56,285 bases of DNA from a virus: positions 1 through 56,285 of the IMG/VR virus record IMGVR_UViG_3300018015_000425; one strand, given 5' to 3'. The translations under genes and the position numbers were made by a program. Below, in pieces: positions 48,966-56,285 of the stretch. Numbering within the stretch: position 1 is the first letter of the stretch; each line of letters starts with the position of its first letter. The notes under the pieces were generated by a model, which ran no database searches, was not told the DNA's origin, and was given only the letters and a program-made list of their open reading frames with translations.

Positions 48966-49907
48966 TTACGAGATGGGTAATGCAGTGATGCCGAAGTAGT
49001 TCAGGCCCATCAGTCCGGCCTTTCCGCTGCCGCAGACATCACAGGCATGAGCATTATCAGCAAAGCCCACCAGATGGTTGTCATCAATCACCAGCTGGCC
49101 AGGGCTAGGAGTATTCACCACTTGGATTCCCACCCCGTTGACCGGATCGGTGGTAGATACCTTATTGCTCAGGATCTTCCGGTATGGCCGGCTGGAGCTG
49201 TTCTGCACATCCTGGATTCCTACCGCCCCGGTCGGGACCTGAATGATGTTCCTTCTGGTCATGCAGCTGCTCCCGTTGTTACGGACAGCCACGGTCACAA
49301 AGTCATCTAATCGGCAGTCCTCAACTATGGTCCAAGGAGCATCACTGCCCACTCCGCCGGCATAGACGCCATAGGTTGCTACCCCATTGCCGCCGAAGCA
49401 GCAATCGTGGACATGAGACCTCCAGGTATTCAAGCCCCAAGCATCCTCAGCCACGCCGATACAGAGCTTCGCCGCCAGCTGATGGAAGCCTAAGCCCGCA
49501 ATCTCCACTGAATCGGCCTTGATGTTGATAAGCTCCATATTGTCGGATAAGCCACCCTTGATAGTCGGCTGCCCCCAAGTCAAGCCTGAGGACATGTTGC
49601 CCAGTATCTTCAGTCCCTTCTGGGTCACTACAAGAGTTCCAGCCTCAATGGTAGTCGCGTACTGAATTCCCACCAGGATGATGTCGTAGGGACTGGCCAC
49701 GGCCAGGGCTTTGGTGATGGTGGCGAAGGCCTTGGACCAGGGGTAGCCTGCCCAGGAATCACTGCCGCCGGTCGCTCCATTCACACACCATATAGTGCCT
49801 GGCATGTTCACTGCACCGAGTATCCCTCCAGGAGCTACAAGGGAGCCACTCGGCCCCAGGTTCATTGGGCCGTAAATTCTCTCTCCTGCAATACGTTCGC
49901 CTATCAT
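48966..49907 (-). CDS. Right-handed beta-helix (tailspike-like) protein
   Basis: A 313-residue protein from ATG 49907 after aaggaggctact. Repeated short strands with Asn/Gly turns (GNGVATYGVYAGG; VGIQVVNTPSPGQLVIDDN) are typical of parallel beta-helix tailspikes and pectate-lyase-like proteins. A cluster of cysteines (HACDVCGSG) lies near the end. Probable receptor-binding or glycan-binding virion part; catalytic residues cannot be assigned. Confidence 0.65.
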   Translation of the reverse strand: MIGERIAGERIYGPMNLGPSGSLVAPGGILGAVNMPGTIWCVNGATGGSDSWAGYPWSKAFATITKALAVASPYDIILVGIQYATTIEAGTLVVTQKGLKILGNMSSGLTWGQPTIKGGLSDNMELINIKADSVEIAGLGFHQLAAKLCIGVAEDAWGLNTWRSHVHDCCFGGNGVATYGVYAGGVGSDAPWTIVEDCRLDDFVTVAVRNNGSSCMTRRNIIQVPTGAVGIQDVQNSSSRPYRKILSNKVSTTDPVNGVGIQVVNTPSPGQLVIDDNHLVGFADNAHACDVCGSGKAGLMGLNYFGITALPIS

Positions 49908-49918
49908 CAGTAGCCTCC

Positions 49919-50266
49919 TTAGAAGTACTCGTAGTCCACAACGGTCAGGCAGCCAGCGTCTGCTGAGTCTGCATAGCATTTCAGAGTTCCCAGAAACTCC
50001 TTCTCCCTCAGCTCATCTGCCTTGATCACCACCATTAAGCCTTTTGGCACAGAATACTGGGCCCTTATAAGGGTTTGGGATGAACCTGCCGGTGTGCCTA
50101 TCGAGGGGTCAATGGTGACATCATCCCGGAAGTAGATGATGTGGTCTGCACTTCCGCCTGAATTGTCAATAGTGATATCAGTCATCCTCAGCTTCCGCTC
50201 ATAGGGAACTGTTGCCAGGGTGACAATGTTTCCGACTGCGAATGCTGCTGTTCTCGCTGTAGCCAT
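49919..50266 (-). CDS. Small structural-type protein
   Basis: A 115-residue beta-rich protein (LATVPYERKLRMTDITIDNS). Head-tail joining or decoration proteins have similar size and composition, but no family is recognised. Strong upstream site (ggaggtatgag). Confidence 0.5.
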   Translation of the reverse strand: MATARTAAFAVGNIVTLATVPYERKLRMTDITIDNSGGSADHIIYFRDDVTIDPSIGTPAGSSQTLIRAQYSVPKGLMVVIKADELREKEFLGTLKCYADSADAGCLTVVDYEYF

Positions 50267-50316
50267 CTCTCATACCTCCAATGTGAAATTGTAGATCACG
50301 TCGCGGTAATCCAAAA

Positions 50317-51096
50317 TCAGAACGATTGCATCTCGGTGTACCACTCGATGAGAGTGGCTTTGTCCTGCATCTGTTCCCACCTGGAGTCGTCGATCACCTT
50401 CGCCCCGACAGGGACGGACGGGATCACGGCTCCCATTGGCGTCTGGGTCGGTGCCAGCGCCGCCGCCTGGGCCTGCATCGACTTGGCCAGCACTTCTCTG
50501 AGCGGGCACTTGTTGATATAGAAGTCGATGGTCACCTTTTCGAAGTCTACGCCATCGACAAAGGGAGCCAGCACGAAGGCCGTCTGGCTGTATATCGCGT
50601 ACAACTTCCACAGCGGGCTTCTGTCCGGGCTGTCATCAGGCCTCTTGGCACCGAGGTACCTGTAGTACTGGTTGGTGATATCCGGGAAGATGGAGTTCGA
50701 GCCCACAGTGTACACATACTGGCTCTTGGGCACATAGAGCTGGACGAAATAGTTGCCCTTATGGAGGCCAATGGCTATCTCGTACAGGATGCCAGTCTGG
50801 GCCGGATAAGCCTGCAGGGTGCCGGAGATGCCCGGCGGGGAAGCCATATTGGGGACATTCTGGTTTGACAGGTCGAGGAGCTGGTAGTCTGACCCCGGGA
50901 GCTTCAGAGCCACCGGGAACTTCACCAGGACCGGATCTGCCGCAACCTCGAAGGTGCGACCAGAGGCCCAGGCGAAGCCGGCCTGGTTGGGGAACAACGA
51001 TGAGAATTTGAACCAGGAGCCTTTCTTGGCGAGGACATCCTCAGGGCGTACAGAAATGTCTGCTTTGCCGAATAACTTGGCAAGTTCTATGATCAT
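50317..51096 (-). CDS. Probable structural protein
   Basis: A 259-residue protein with beta-rich centre and a helical C-terminus. Aromatic-rich segments (NQYYRYLGAKRP) resemble virion proteins. No family assigned. RBS ggaggaacgc. Confidence 0.55.
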   Translation of the reverse strand: MIIELAKLFGKADISVRPEDVLAKKGSWFKFSSLFPNQAGFAWASGRTFEVAADPVLVKFPVALKLPGSDYQLLDLSNQNVPNMASPPGISGTLQAYPAQTGILYEIAIGLHKGNYFVQLYVPKSQYVYTVGSNSIFPDITNQYYRYLGAKRPDDSPDRSPLWKLYAIYSQTAFVLAPFVDGVDFEKVTIDFYINKCPLREVLAKSMQAQAAALAPTQTPMGAVIPSVPVGAKVIDDSRWEQMQDKATLIEWYTEMQSF

Positions 51097-51193
51097 TTGC
51101 GTTCCTCCGTTTTCTTCTCTCTTCTCCCGAGAGTACGCTATGATGGGCGCTGCCCCGGCTTACCAGGGCAGCGCATTATTCTGTTGTGAAGGT

Positions 51194-51460
51194 TTACTCT
51201 GCGTCGACCAGCATGGCAATGTAGACCACATCACCAGTAGTCGCTGGCTCCCAGTCACTCCAGCTGCCAGAATAGACATTCTTCTCTACAGTTACCGTCA
51301 ACACATTCCCGGATATGGACCATGAGGTTGCTAGCAGAGTGGAGGTGGTAAATTTGTTACAGATAGCTACTAGTGCAGACTTGATGTGCACAAACTCGCC
51401 AAACTCCTGGACGACCTGTCCCCCAGCAGTTAGAGCAGTAGCTACTTTCATCATAAGCAT
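51194..51460 (-). CDS. Tandem paralogue 2 of a small virion-type protein
   Basis: An 88-residue protein from ATG 51460 after taggaggcta. It shares QEFGEF, a following SALV, and a beta-hairpin core (LTVTVEKN, then an acidic end) with its neighbour 51470-51763, so the two arose by tandem duplication. Small, beta-rich and adjacent in a structural block: coat, decoration or tail-tube protein are possible. Confidence 0.6.
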   Translation of the reverse strand: MLMMKVATALTAGGQVVQEFGEFVHIKSALVAICNKFTTSTLLATSWSISGNVLTVTVEKNVYSGSWSDWEPATTGDVVYIAMLVDAE

Positions 51461-51469
51461 AGTAGCCTC

Positions 51470-51763
51470 CTACTCCCCATCCACAGTCATAGTGCAAATA
51501 CAGCCTTGCACGTCGGACGTAGTTGCATTTACCCATGCTCCGGGACTTCCGATATTCTCCTTGTCCACGGTCACAACCAGGGTATTGTTGTTGGTAATAG
51601 CCCAAGAGCATGCCACTTCATAGGAACTCTTGAAGGGATTGGCGATAGTCACCAACGCCGAAACGATGTTCACAAACTCGCCAAACTCTTGAGTAAAAGC
51701 TCCGCTACCGAGTCCAGTTTGCCCAGACGAAGAACCTAGAGTCACTGTCTTTTGTAACAGCAT
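51470..51763 (-). CDS. Tandem paralogue 1 of a small virion-type protein
   Basis: A 97-residue protein from ATG 51763, 8 nt after aaggaggt; the TTG 6 nt earlier is too close to that site. It shares 'QEFGEFVNIVSALVTI' with the paralogue's 'QEFGEFVHIKSALVAI', then a matching beta strand set. Its N-terminus is longer by a Gly/Ser-rich segment. Function unknown but probably structural. Confidence 0.6.
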   Translation of the reverse strand: MLLQKTVTLGSSSGQTGLGSGAFTQEFGEFVNIVSALVTIANPFKSSYEVACSWAITNNNTLVVTVDKENIGSPGAWVNATTSDVQGCICTMTVDGE

Positions 51764-51791
51764 ACTCAATACCTCCTTGCCCTAACCCAGG

Positions 51792-52643
51792 CTAGAGCGA
51801 CTTATTCTGCGACTGCGCGACTATGAGAGAGATCATCTCGAAGTCCGTGTCGTTGGTGGCCGTTGCCGGGCCATCAGGCATCACATCCACCAGCTGGGTC
51901 TTCAGAGGCGGGATGATGATGGGCTTCTCGAAGCGGGTGAACGAGACCTCCCTGCCGACGCCCCAGGTCTTCTTGTAGTTCCGGGAACAAGGCTGAGGAG
52001 GAGAAGCCGTGCCGCCCAGGGTGAACTGAATACCCTCGATCTTGGGGACCTGGATCTTCTCGATGGCTCCGAGATGGATCATGCCGGCATACTGCCACAT
52101 GGTTTGCGACGGGATATAGCCGTTGGTTGGCTTGGTGCCACCAGTAAGACCAGTGGTCAACCAGTCAAACACACCCGCCGAAGTGCCACCATAAAGACCT
52201 AGAGAAGCTGTCTTCAGTGGGTTCAACAGCACCCCGCCGACATCCTTCGGCCTCATCGGCCAGATATCGAGCTGGGTGCCCTGGGCCAGGATGCCGCCGA
52301 ATGAAGACTGGGTCTGCCACTTCACCGCTTCGATGGTCGCCAGGATGTTCAGGATCTCCTCGGCGATCATGATGGCAATGTCCTCCTGCTCCTTATTGCG
52401 GAAGATCATGTCCAGCTTGGAACAGACGGCGTTGACTTCATCAGGCGATAACCCCATCAGGGTGAGGGCGACTGCCGTTTTTCCGGAGTCGATCAGGGCG
52501 GCTGTCCAGTTAAAGGACCCGCCGTTCAGGAATGCCAGGGAGCCCAGCGGACTGTTGACTGTAGACCAGTCGAAAGGCTTGGGGCCCGGTGGCGCCTGCT
52601 GGATGAGATTGTTATTCTTGCAAAACGTGTAGATAAGTGCCAT
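51792..52643 (-). CDS. Probable structural protein
   Basis: A 283-residue protein from ATG 52643 with aaggaggaact upstream. It contains long helices (EDIAIMIAEEILNIL) and Gly/Pro-rich loops. It could be a capsid-type protein by size and position, but no fold signature is certain. Confidence 0.5.
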   Translation of the reverse strand: MALIYTFCKNNNLIQQAPPGPKPFDWSTVNSPLGSLAFLNGGSFNWTAALIDSGKTAVALTLMGLSPDEVNAVCSKLDMIFRNKEQEDIAIMIAEEILNILATIEAVKWQTQSSFGGILAQGTQLDIWPMRPKDVGGVLLNPLKTASLGLYGGTSAGVFDWLTTGLTGGTKPTNGYIPSQTMWQYAGMIHLGAIEKIQVPKIEGIQFTLGGTASPPQPCSRNYKKTWGVGREVSFTRFEKPIIIPPLKTQLVDVMPDGPATATNDTDFEMISLIVAQSQNKSL

Positions 52644-52696
52644 TGTTCTGAAGTTCCTCCTTCTTCCTAATTTTCTGCGGCTCTGCCGCTTGTTAC

Positions 52697-53143
52697 CTAG
52701 AGACTGCCTCTTGCCCCCTGCATGGCCACAGACTGAGTGAGATGAGCCTGGGTGAAGGCACTCAGGCCGGGCACCGCAGTACGGAGACCTTCAGGCGCGG
52801 CGGCTATTAACTCAGCAGGACTCTCTTTCACCTTGAGCCCATCTCCTATAGCCTTAGCTTTCTGTCCCGTCAGCTGATTCAGCTTCAGGTTGGCCGTGGA
52901 TTCCCCCTTCGCGAGCAGAGAAGAAACCTTCGGCACTCCGGGGATATTCTCCTCAACCTTGGAGACGATAGGGGCTACCCTGGGCAAACGCAGGCCTGAA
53001 ATACTTGCCGTACCTCCCAGGTTAGGTACCTTGCCGGCGATCTTGGACATGATGCCCGATATACTGGGCGCTCCATTGGGCAGGATCGATTCAATCTTCT
53101 GCGGGATTACGACGGGCTTTAGTAAAGCTGCTTGAACACCCAT
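52697..53143 (-). CDS. Hypothetical protein in structural block
   Basis: A 148-residue, Pro/Ile/Leu-rich protein of repetitive character (IPGVPKVSSLL; SGLRLPRVAPIVSKV). RBS gaaggaggaca. Function unknown; possibly a scaffold or tail protein. Confidence 0.5.
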   Translation of the reverse strand: MGVQAALLKPVVIPQKIESILPNGAPSISGIMSKIAGKVPNLGGTASISGLRLPRVAPIVSKVEENIPGVPKVSSLLAKGESTANLKLNQLTGQKAKAIGDGLKVKESPAELIAAAPEGLRTAVPGLSAFTQAHLTQSVAMQGARGSL

Positions 53144-53170
53144 GTGGATATGTCCTCCTTCTCAAAATAC

Positions 53171-53515
53171 TTAGGGCATCCATTTTTGGATATCGCCCTG
53201 GACTTTGCCGATCGTCTCCTCAGCTGCGGTACTTACAGCATGACGGACGCCATCAACGCCATTCTTGGCATTACCGATGGCACCCTGCACCGCGTCTCTG
53301 GCTGTTGACAAGTCGGCGCCGGCCTGGCTCACCGCATCTGAGGCGGCTGACTTCGCTGAGCCGAGGACGCTTTCGGCAGTGCCTACCACAACATCTTTGG
53401 CCCCGTCAGCAACACTGTCGACAGCACCGAGAAAGCCTTCGGCAACATCCTTCGCGCCTTCAGCAAGTCCGTCAGCAACCTTGAGAAGATCCGGTAATGT
53501 AGGTCCCTTTGCCAT
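53171..53515 (-). CDS. Ala-rich helical repeat protein
   Basis: A 114-residue protein from ATG 53515 after ggaggtgtgg. It is a long amphipathic helix with 11-residue-like Ala/Gly/Asp repeats (LEA-like). Such proteins can scaffold, or stabilise DNA or membranes. It lies directly after an RNA hairpin switch. Confidence 0.55.
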   Translation of the reverse strand: MAKGPTLPDLLKVADGLAEGAKDVAEGFLGAVDSVADGAKDVVVGTAESVLGSAKSAASDAVSQAGADLSTARDAVQGAIGNAKNGVDGVRHAVSTAAEETIGKVQGDIQKWMP

Positions 53516-53550
53516 ATCCACACCTCCTTCGGTGATATTTGGGGGAAGCA

Positions 53551-53606
53551 GCTAAAGCAAAAGGGTTGGGGACCCAACAGCTTTAGCTGTTCCCCAACCC
53601 TTTTTT
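53551..53606 (-). promoter_or_regulatory. Leader with two mutually exclusive hairpins
   Basis: Structure 1 (minus strand) pairs AAAAGGGTTGGGG with CCCCAACCCTTTT around ACAGCT/AGCTGT. Structure 2 pairs CAGCTAAAGC with the downstream GCTTTAGCTG around GTTGGG/CCCAAC. The two cannot coexist. Structure 1 ends in TTTT and resembles a terminator; the site lies between a promoter and the gene at 53515. On the plus strand it also ends in TTTTTT and would terminate antisense transcripts. Confidence 0.6.
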
Positions 53607-53630
53607 ATTCGGTTATTGAATTACGGTATT

Positions 53631-53660
53631 AGACTATTAGAACGCTTCCTACGTTGTCAA
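53631..53660 (-). promoter_or_regulatory. Promoter, family 2 (TTGACA-N18-TAGTCT)
   Basis: Minus strand: TTGACA at 53660-53655, TAGTCT at 53636-53631, spacer ACGTAGGAAGCGTTCTAA. Lies just after the subtilisin gene and upstream of the hairpin switch and the structural genes. Confidence 0.7.
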
Positions 53661-53680
53661 TAGGGTATGCTCAATTTACG

Positions 53681-55999
53681 TTACATTTGATTGTCGATAT
53701 ACGTTTTCAGAAGCGAATAATTTATAAGTCCCCAACCGTAATCATTGCTCTTGGCTGAGGCATAATCGCCATATATCGACATCGCAGCCTTGATATGCTC
53801 CGTGGTCAGGACCTTCCCCTTTTTACGGGCATACTGGATCGCCAGGGCTGTCACGTATGCGGCATGGGGTGTGGCCATTGACGTGCCGGAAATCGCGGCA
53901 AGCTGCGGAGGTCCGTCTCCAAGCTGCATGGCTGCGATATATCCGTTGGAAGTCGAAAGGATATCCACACCCGGAGCCACCACGTCGGGCTTGATGAATC
54001 CGGCTTTCGTGGGGCCTCGAGAGGAGAAGCTGGCTATGTTTCCGTGGATATCCACAGCTCCGACAGTCAACGCATCCGGTGAACAGCCGGGGCCTCCTAC
54101 AGTCATCTGGCCAGGGCCGCTGTTGCCGGCAGCGATACAACAGATGATCCCAAGTTGCGTCATGGCGGTGATGGCCTGGCATTCCGGGTCATTCAGGTAA
54201 TCATCGGGTTCGTCCCCTCCCAAAGACATCGAGATGATATCGGCTTTCCAGTGCAGAGCGTTCATCAGGCCGGCCAGTATCCAGCTTGCCATCCCTACGC
54301 CGATCCCGCCGCCCAGGACTTTGAACGGACGAACCTCTGCTCCCGGAGCTCCGCCCTTGAGCAACGCTCCTCGCGCAGGCCCGGCGAGAACCTTAAAAGG
54401 CCTCCCGCCGATGCAGGTGTTACACCAGGTATTGTGGATAAAAGCCATACCTTGTTTACCAGCAAGGTAATAAGGGCTTTCTGGGTCAAGGGTGAAATCA
54501 TAGAGGAACCCCTTGAAGTCTATCTCCTCAACAGATTTGGGCAATAGGTAAGGGGCTGTTCTGTGAACTTCAGTGTAGAGAGGCCTTTTCAGCTTCAGGT
54601 AGGGAATCAACGCCTCGGTCATCCGGGTAAATCCTGCATCTACAGCAGATACTTGGTAACAAACCTTCTTCCCTTTACCAGAAGGTTTCTGTTTTGTAAA
54701 CCGTCCTCCAAAACCTAGAACACCGAACAGGCTAACGATTTGCTGTGCCAGTTGCCTTGAAGTAGTGCTAACCCTGCATCTAGCACGATCAGGGTCGAAA
54801 TGACCATCACCATCTATGATCCCGGCCAGCACTGCCAGGAGTACATTCGTGGGTTGTTTTAAGAGCCTCTCCGGTATGGTATTCTCTTTCCGTCTTAGAC
54901 CTAGCGCAATGAACTCTCTTTTCAATCCTGATACCTCAATGCTTCTACTCTTCTTGCGTTTTTTGGGAGTCCAAGCACAATAATGATAGCCGAGCTGCTT
55001 CAGATATGTCTCAATAGCAGGCCCTTCGTCATGGTGTAGAGAAAGGTTCACGGCACTGTGATGGAAACAGCCCTCAGCTATGAACAGCCCTGCCAAGTAG
55101 GCCAGATCTGTATTCACAGTCTGTACGAAAGGCAGATTGATGATCTGCTCATTCGTAGCCAGACCGTAATTTCTATGGGACTGAATCAGGTCAGAAGCTC
55201 TCACATCCCTGTATCTTTTGCACCGTGGCTCATAGATTTTGAATGGATGCCACGGAGTTGTCACAAATTCAGATGTCCCGGCTTTCACTTTTATCAATTT
55301 GCCGTCGAAAGGAATCTTGTGTACAGCCAAGACCCTTACAGGTTTTCTGAAGCCGATCGTCCATGTGGGATCTACGGGTATTTTGGTAAATCCCAGTTCA
55401 CTCTGGACCTCTGGAACCTTCAAATTCTCATAGAGGTCTTGGAATCGCACAAGGCCACAGAACGTAGTATAGACAAAGGCTTCTCCCTCAATGCAACCAT
55501 GGCCGACCTCATCGAACATAAAAGGCTGGCCGGGTACCGATGATTTACCATGTCCGAAGTATCCCTGGACCGCGAAATCCAAGGCTGTACCGGTATCGAG
55601 CACTGCAACTTTTACACCTTTGCCGGTGATACCGTCCGCGGCAGCTACGTCCGCTCCCACCATCTGCCCGCTCACCGATGTCGGGATCCTCTCGTGCGAG
55701 GAGTCGGAGGCGGCATAAGCCATGGCTTTCGCCGGCCCCGTGATGGGGTTGGAGAGGAAGAGGTTGATGAACTTGGAAAACTTCTGATCTACCGGCATGG
55801 TGATGCGGATGGCCCGTATCTGCTCCGGTTTCACGTTGAGCACATAAGGCACAGCTTCTATCGCCGCTACCTGGTTAGGCTGGATATCCACCTTCACAAA
55901 ATTGAAATCGAGAGGAGCAGGGAATATACCCATCTTGGTCAGAGAAATGTTGACCTCGGCAAGATGAATAGGGTCTACCTGGATAAGGTATTTAGCCAT
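53681..55999 (-). CDS. Subtilisin-like serine protease interrupted by an intein
   Basis: A 772-codon precursor; the mature extein is 417 residues. Asp135 is in VAVLDTGTA, His167 in GHG, Asn in CIAAGNSGP and the catalytic Ser707 in SGTSMATPH, so the full subtilase set is present. The intein occupies residues 169-523 and splits the canonical GHGT: GHG is before it and TWCNTC after it. The protease is therefore likely inactive until splicing. The N-terminal 100 residues may be an inhibitor-like prodomain. No clear signal peptide. Confidence 0.9.
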   Translation of the reverse strand: MAKYLIQVDPIHLAEVNISLTKMGIFPAPLDFNFVKVDIQPNQVAAIEAVPYVLNVKPEQIRAIRITMPVDQKFSKFINLFLSNPITGPAKAMAYAASDSSHERIPTSVSGQMVGADVAAADGITGKGVKVAVLDTGTALDFAVQGYFGHGKSSVPGQPFMFDEVGHGCIEGEAFVYTTFCGLVRFQDLYENLKVPEVQSELGFTKIPVDPTWTIGFRKPVRVLAVHKIPFDGKLIKVKAGTSEFVTTPWHPFKIYEPRCKRYRDVRASDLIQSHRNYGLATNEQIINLPFVQTVNTDLAYLAGLFIAEGCFHHSAVNLSLHHDEGPAIETYLKQLGYHYCAWTPKKRKKSRSIEVSGLKREFIALGLRRKENTIPERLLKQPTNVLLAVLAGIIDGDGHFDPDRARCRVSTTSRQLAQQIVSLFGVLGFGGRFTKQKPSGKGKKVCYQVSAVDAGFTRMTEALIPYLKLKRPLYTEVHRTAPYLLPKSVEEIDFKGFLYDFTLDPESPYYLAGKQGMAFIHNTWCNTCIGGRPFKVLAGPARGALLKGGAPGAEVRPFKVLGGGIGVGMASWILAGLMNALHWKADIISMSLGGDEPDDYLNDPECQAITAMTQLGIICCIAAGNSGPGQMTVGGPGCSPDALTVGAVDIHGNIASFSSRGPTKAGFIKPDVVAPGVDILSTSNGYIAAMQLGDGPPQLAAISGTSMATPHAAYVTALAIQYARKKGKVLTTEHIKAAMSIYGDYASAKSNDYGWGLINYSLLKTYIDNQM
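54431..55495 (-). mobile_element. Intein with LAGLIDADG endonuclease in the protease active-site motif
   Basis: 355 residues from Cys169 (CIEGEAFVYT) to Asn523 (FIHN), followed by Thr as the +1 residue. Block B is TTPWH; LAGLFIAEGCF and LAGIIDGDGHF are the two LAGLIDADG motifs. All splice residues (C1, HN end, Thr +1) look functional. It has the same length as the intein at 13565-14629 but only limited visible similarity. Confidence 0.9.
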
Positions 56000-56006
56000 C
56001 TCTACC

Positions 56007-56285
56007 TCACTCTGTAGGGATATTCAAAGCGCCCTCAATACGTCCCAACCTGGTCGAGATATCCTGCAGGGGCTCTGCCAGTTCCTTTTGAGTCACGCAA
56101 TTCTCAAGGTGAGCGGTTATCCGTGTATCTGTCACCGCTAGCGCCCCCTTGATTTCGGCCAGGTCCTTTATCATCCGGCCGCCTATGTCCACTAAACTTT
56201 TGTCCACTTCCGCCTTGTGATTTTCATGCGCTCTCCACAGTTTATCGAGAGAATCACCCTGGTCCTTCTGTACCTTCCCCTGGGC
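56007..56285 (-). CDS. Helical coiled-coil protein, truncated by the window end
   Basis: At least 92 residues; the frame stays open to the last base of the window, so the N-terminus is missing. It is charged and helical throughout (DSLDKLWRAHENHKAE; LEDIS-type heptads near the end), a probable coiled coil. The visible GTG at 56207 is internal. Ends 7 nt before the protease gene. Confidence 0.55.
   Translation of the reverse strand, partial: AQGKVQKDQGDSLDKLWRAHENHKAEVDKSLVDIGGRMIKDLAEIKGALAVTDTRITAHLENCVTQKELAEPLQDISTRLGRIEGALNIPTE

Noticed and set aside
1-56285. CRISPR array
   Set aside because: No set of regularly spaced short direct repeats and no cas-like gene were seen.

Overview
The window looks like part of a large virus or virus-like extrachromosomal element of a bacterium. 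It has dense runs of short genes with stop/start overlaps, AGGAGG-type ribosome binding sites, and many small zinc-ribbon and phage-typical proteins. A bacterial-type sliding clamp and a CCA-encoded initiator tRNA point to a bacterial host. No host housekeeping genes are visible, and no terminase, portal, major capsid protein or DNA polymerase could be recognised, so the replication core and virion head genes are probably outside the window. The host cannot be named from sequence alone.

Layout. (1) 1-20.3 kb, plus strand: one long accessory operon. It holds zinc ribbons, a DUF5131 (Gp37/Gp68) protein, an HNH nuclease, a radical SAM protein, an ASCH protein, a C5 cytosine methyltransferase lacking its C-terminal part, DUF1643 and YkgJ proteins, a papain-like protease, a holin-like membrane protein, an intein-containing four-Cys protein and a GHKL-ATPase/zincin fusion. 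Several unrelated proteins at 12.6-19.1 kb share a C-terminal EMTKG tail. (2) 20.3-21.2 kb: a LAGLIDADG gene and an operator-rich promoter region. (3) 21.2-30 kb, plus strand: an RNA-rich early-type region. It contains a sigma-like factor, a noncoding stretch of about 740 nt with many perfect stems, repeated small RNA hairpins, Ku and a LigD-type ATP-dependent ligase (a compact NHEJ pair), and a beta clamp. Four copies of a nearly identical promoter-like repeat open its transcription units, and three are followed by long structured leaders. (4) 30-40 kb, plus strand: a P-loop ATPase, a DUF932 protein, Myb/HTH and MarR regulators, and many small genes. Two genes carry single-base frameshifts at homopolymers. 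(5) 40-56.3 kb, minus strand: a probable structural and surface module with a TIG/FnIII fibre-like protein, a beta-helix protein, tandem small paralogues, glycosyltransferase, GH16-like protein, an intein-bearing subtilisin and an initiator tRNA.

How it may work together. Two promoter families are visible. One (TGTCAA-N18-TAATAT with a conserved spacer) serves the 21.8-30 kb units and may be read by the sigma-like factor encoded beside it. The other (TTGACA-N18-TARTCT, also with a conserved spacer) serves 9.7 kb and the minus-strand structural module and tRNA. Ku, ligase and clamp would act on element DNA ends or replication. The inteins, homing endonuclease and HNH gene show heavy colonisation by mobile coding elements. 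Two genes appear to start at ATA inside ATAG stop/start overlaps, which is unusual and may relate to the element carrying its own initiator tRNA. Function assignments rest on motifs read by eye; no database search was possible.
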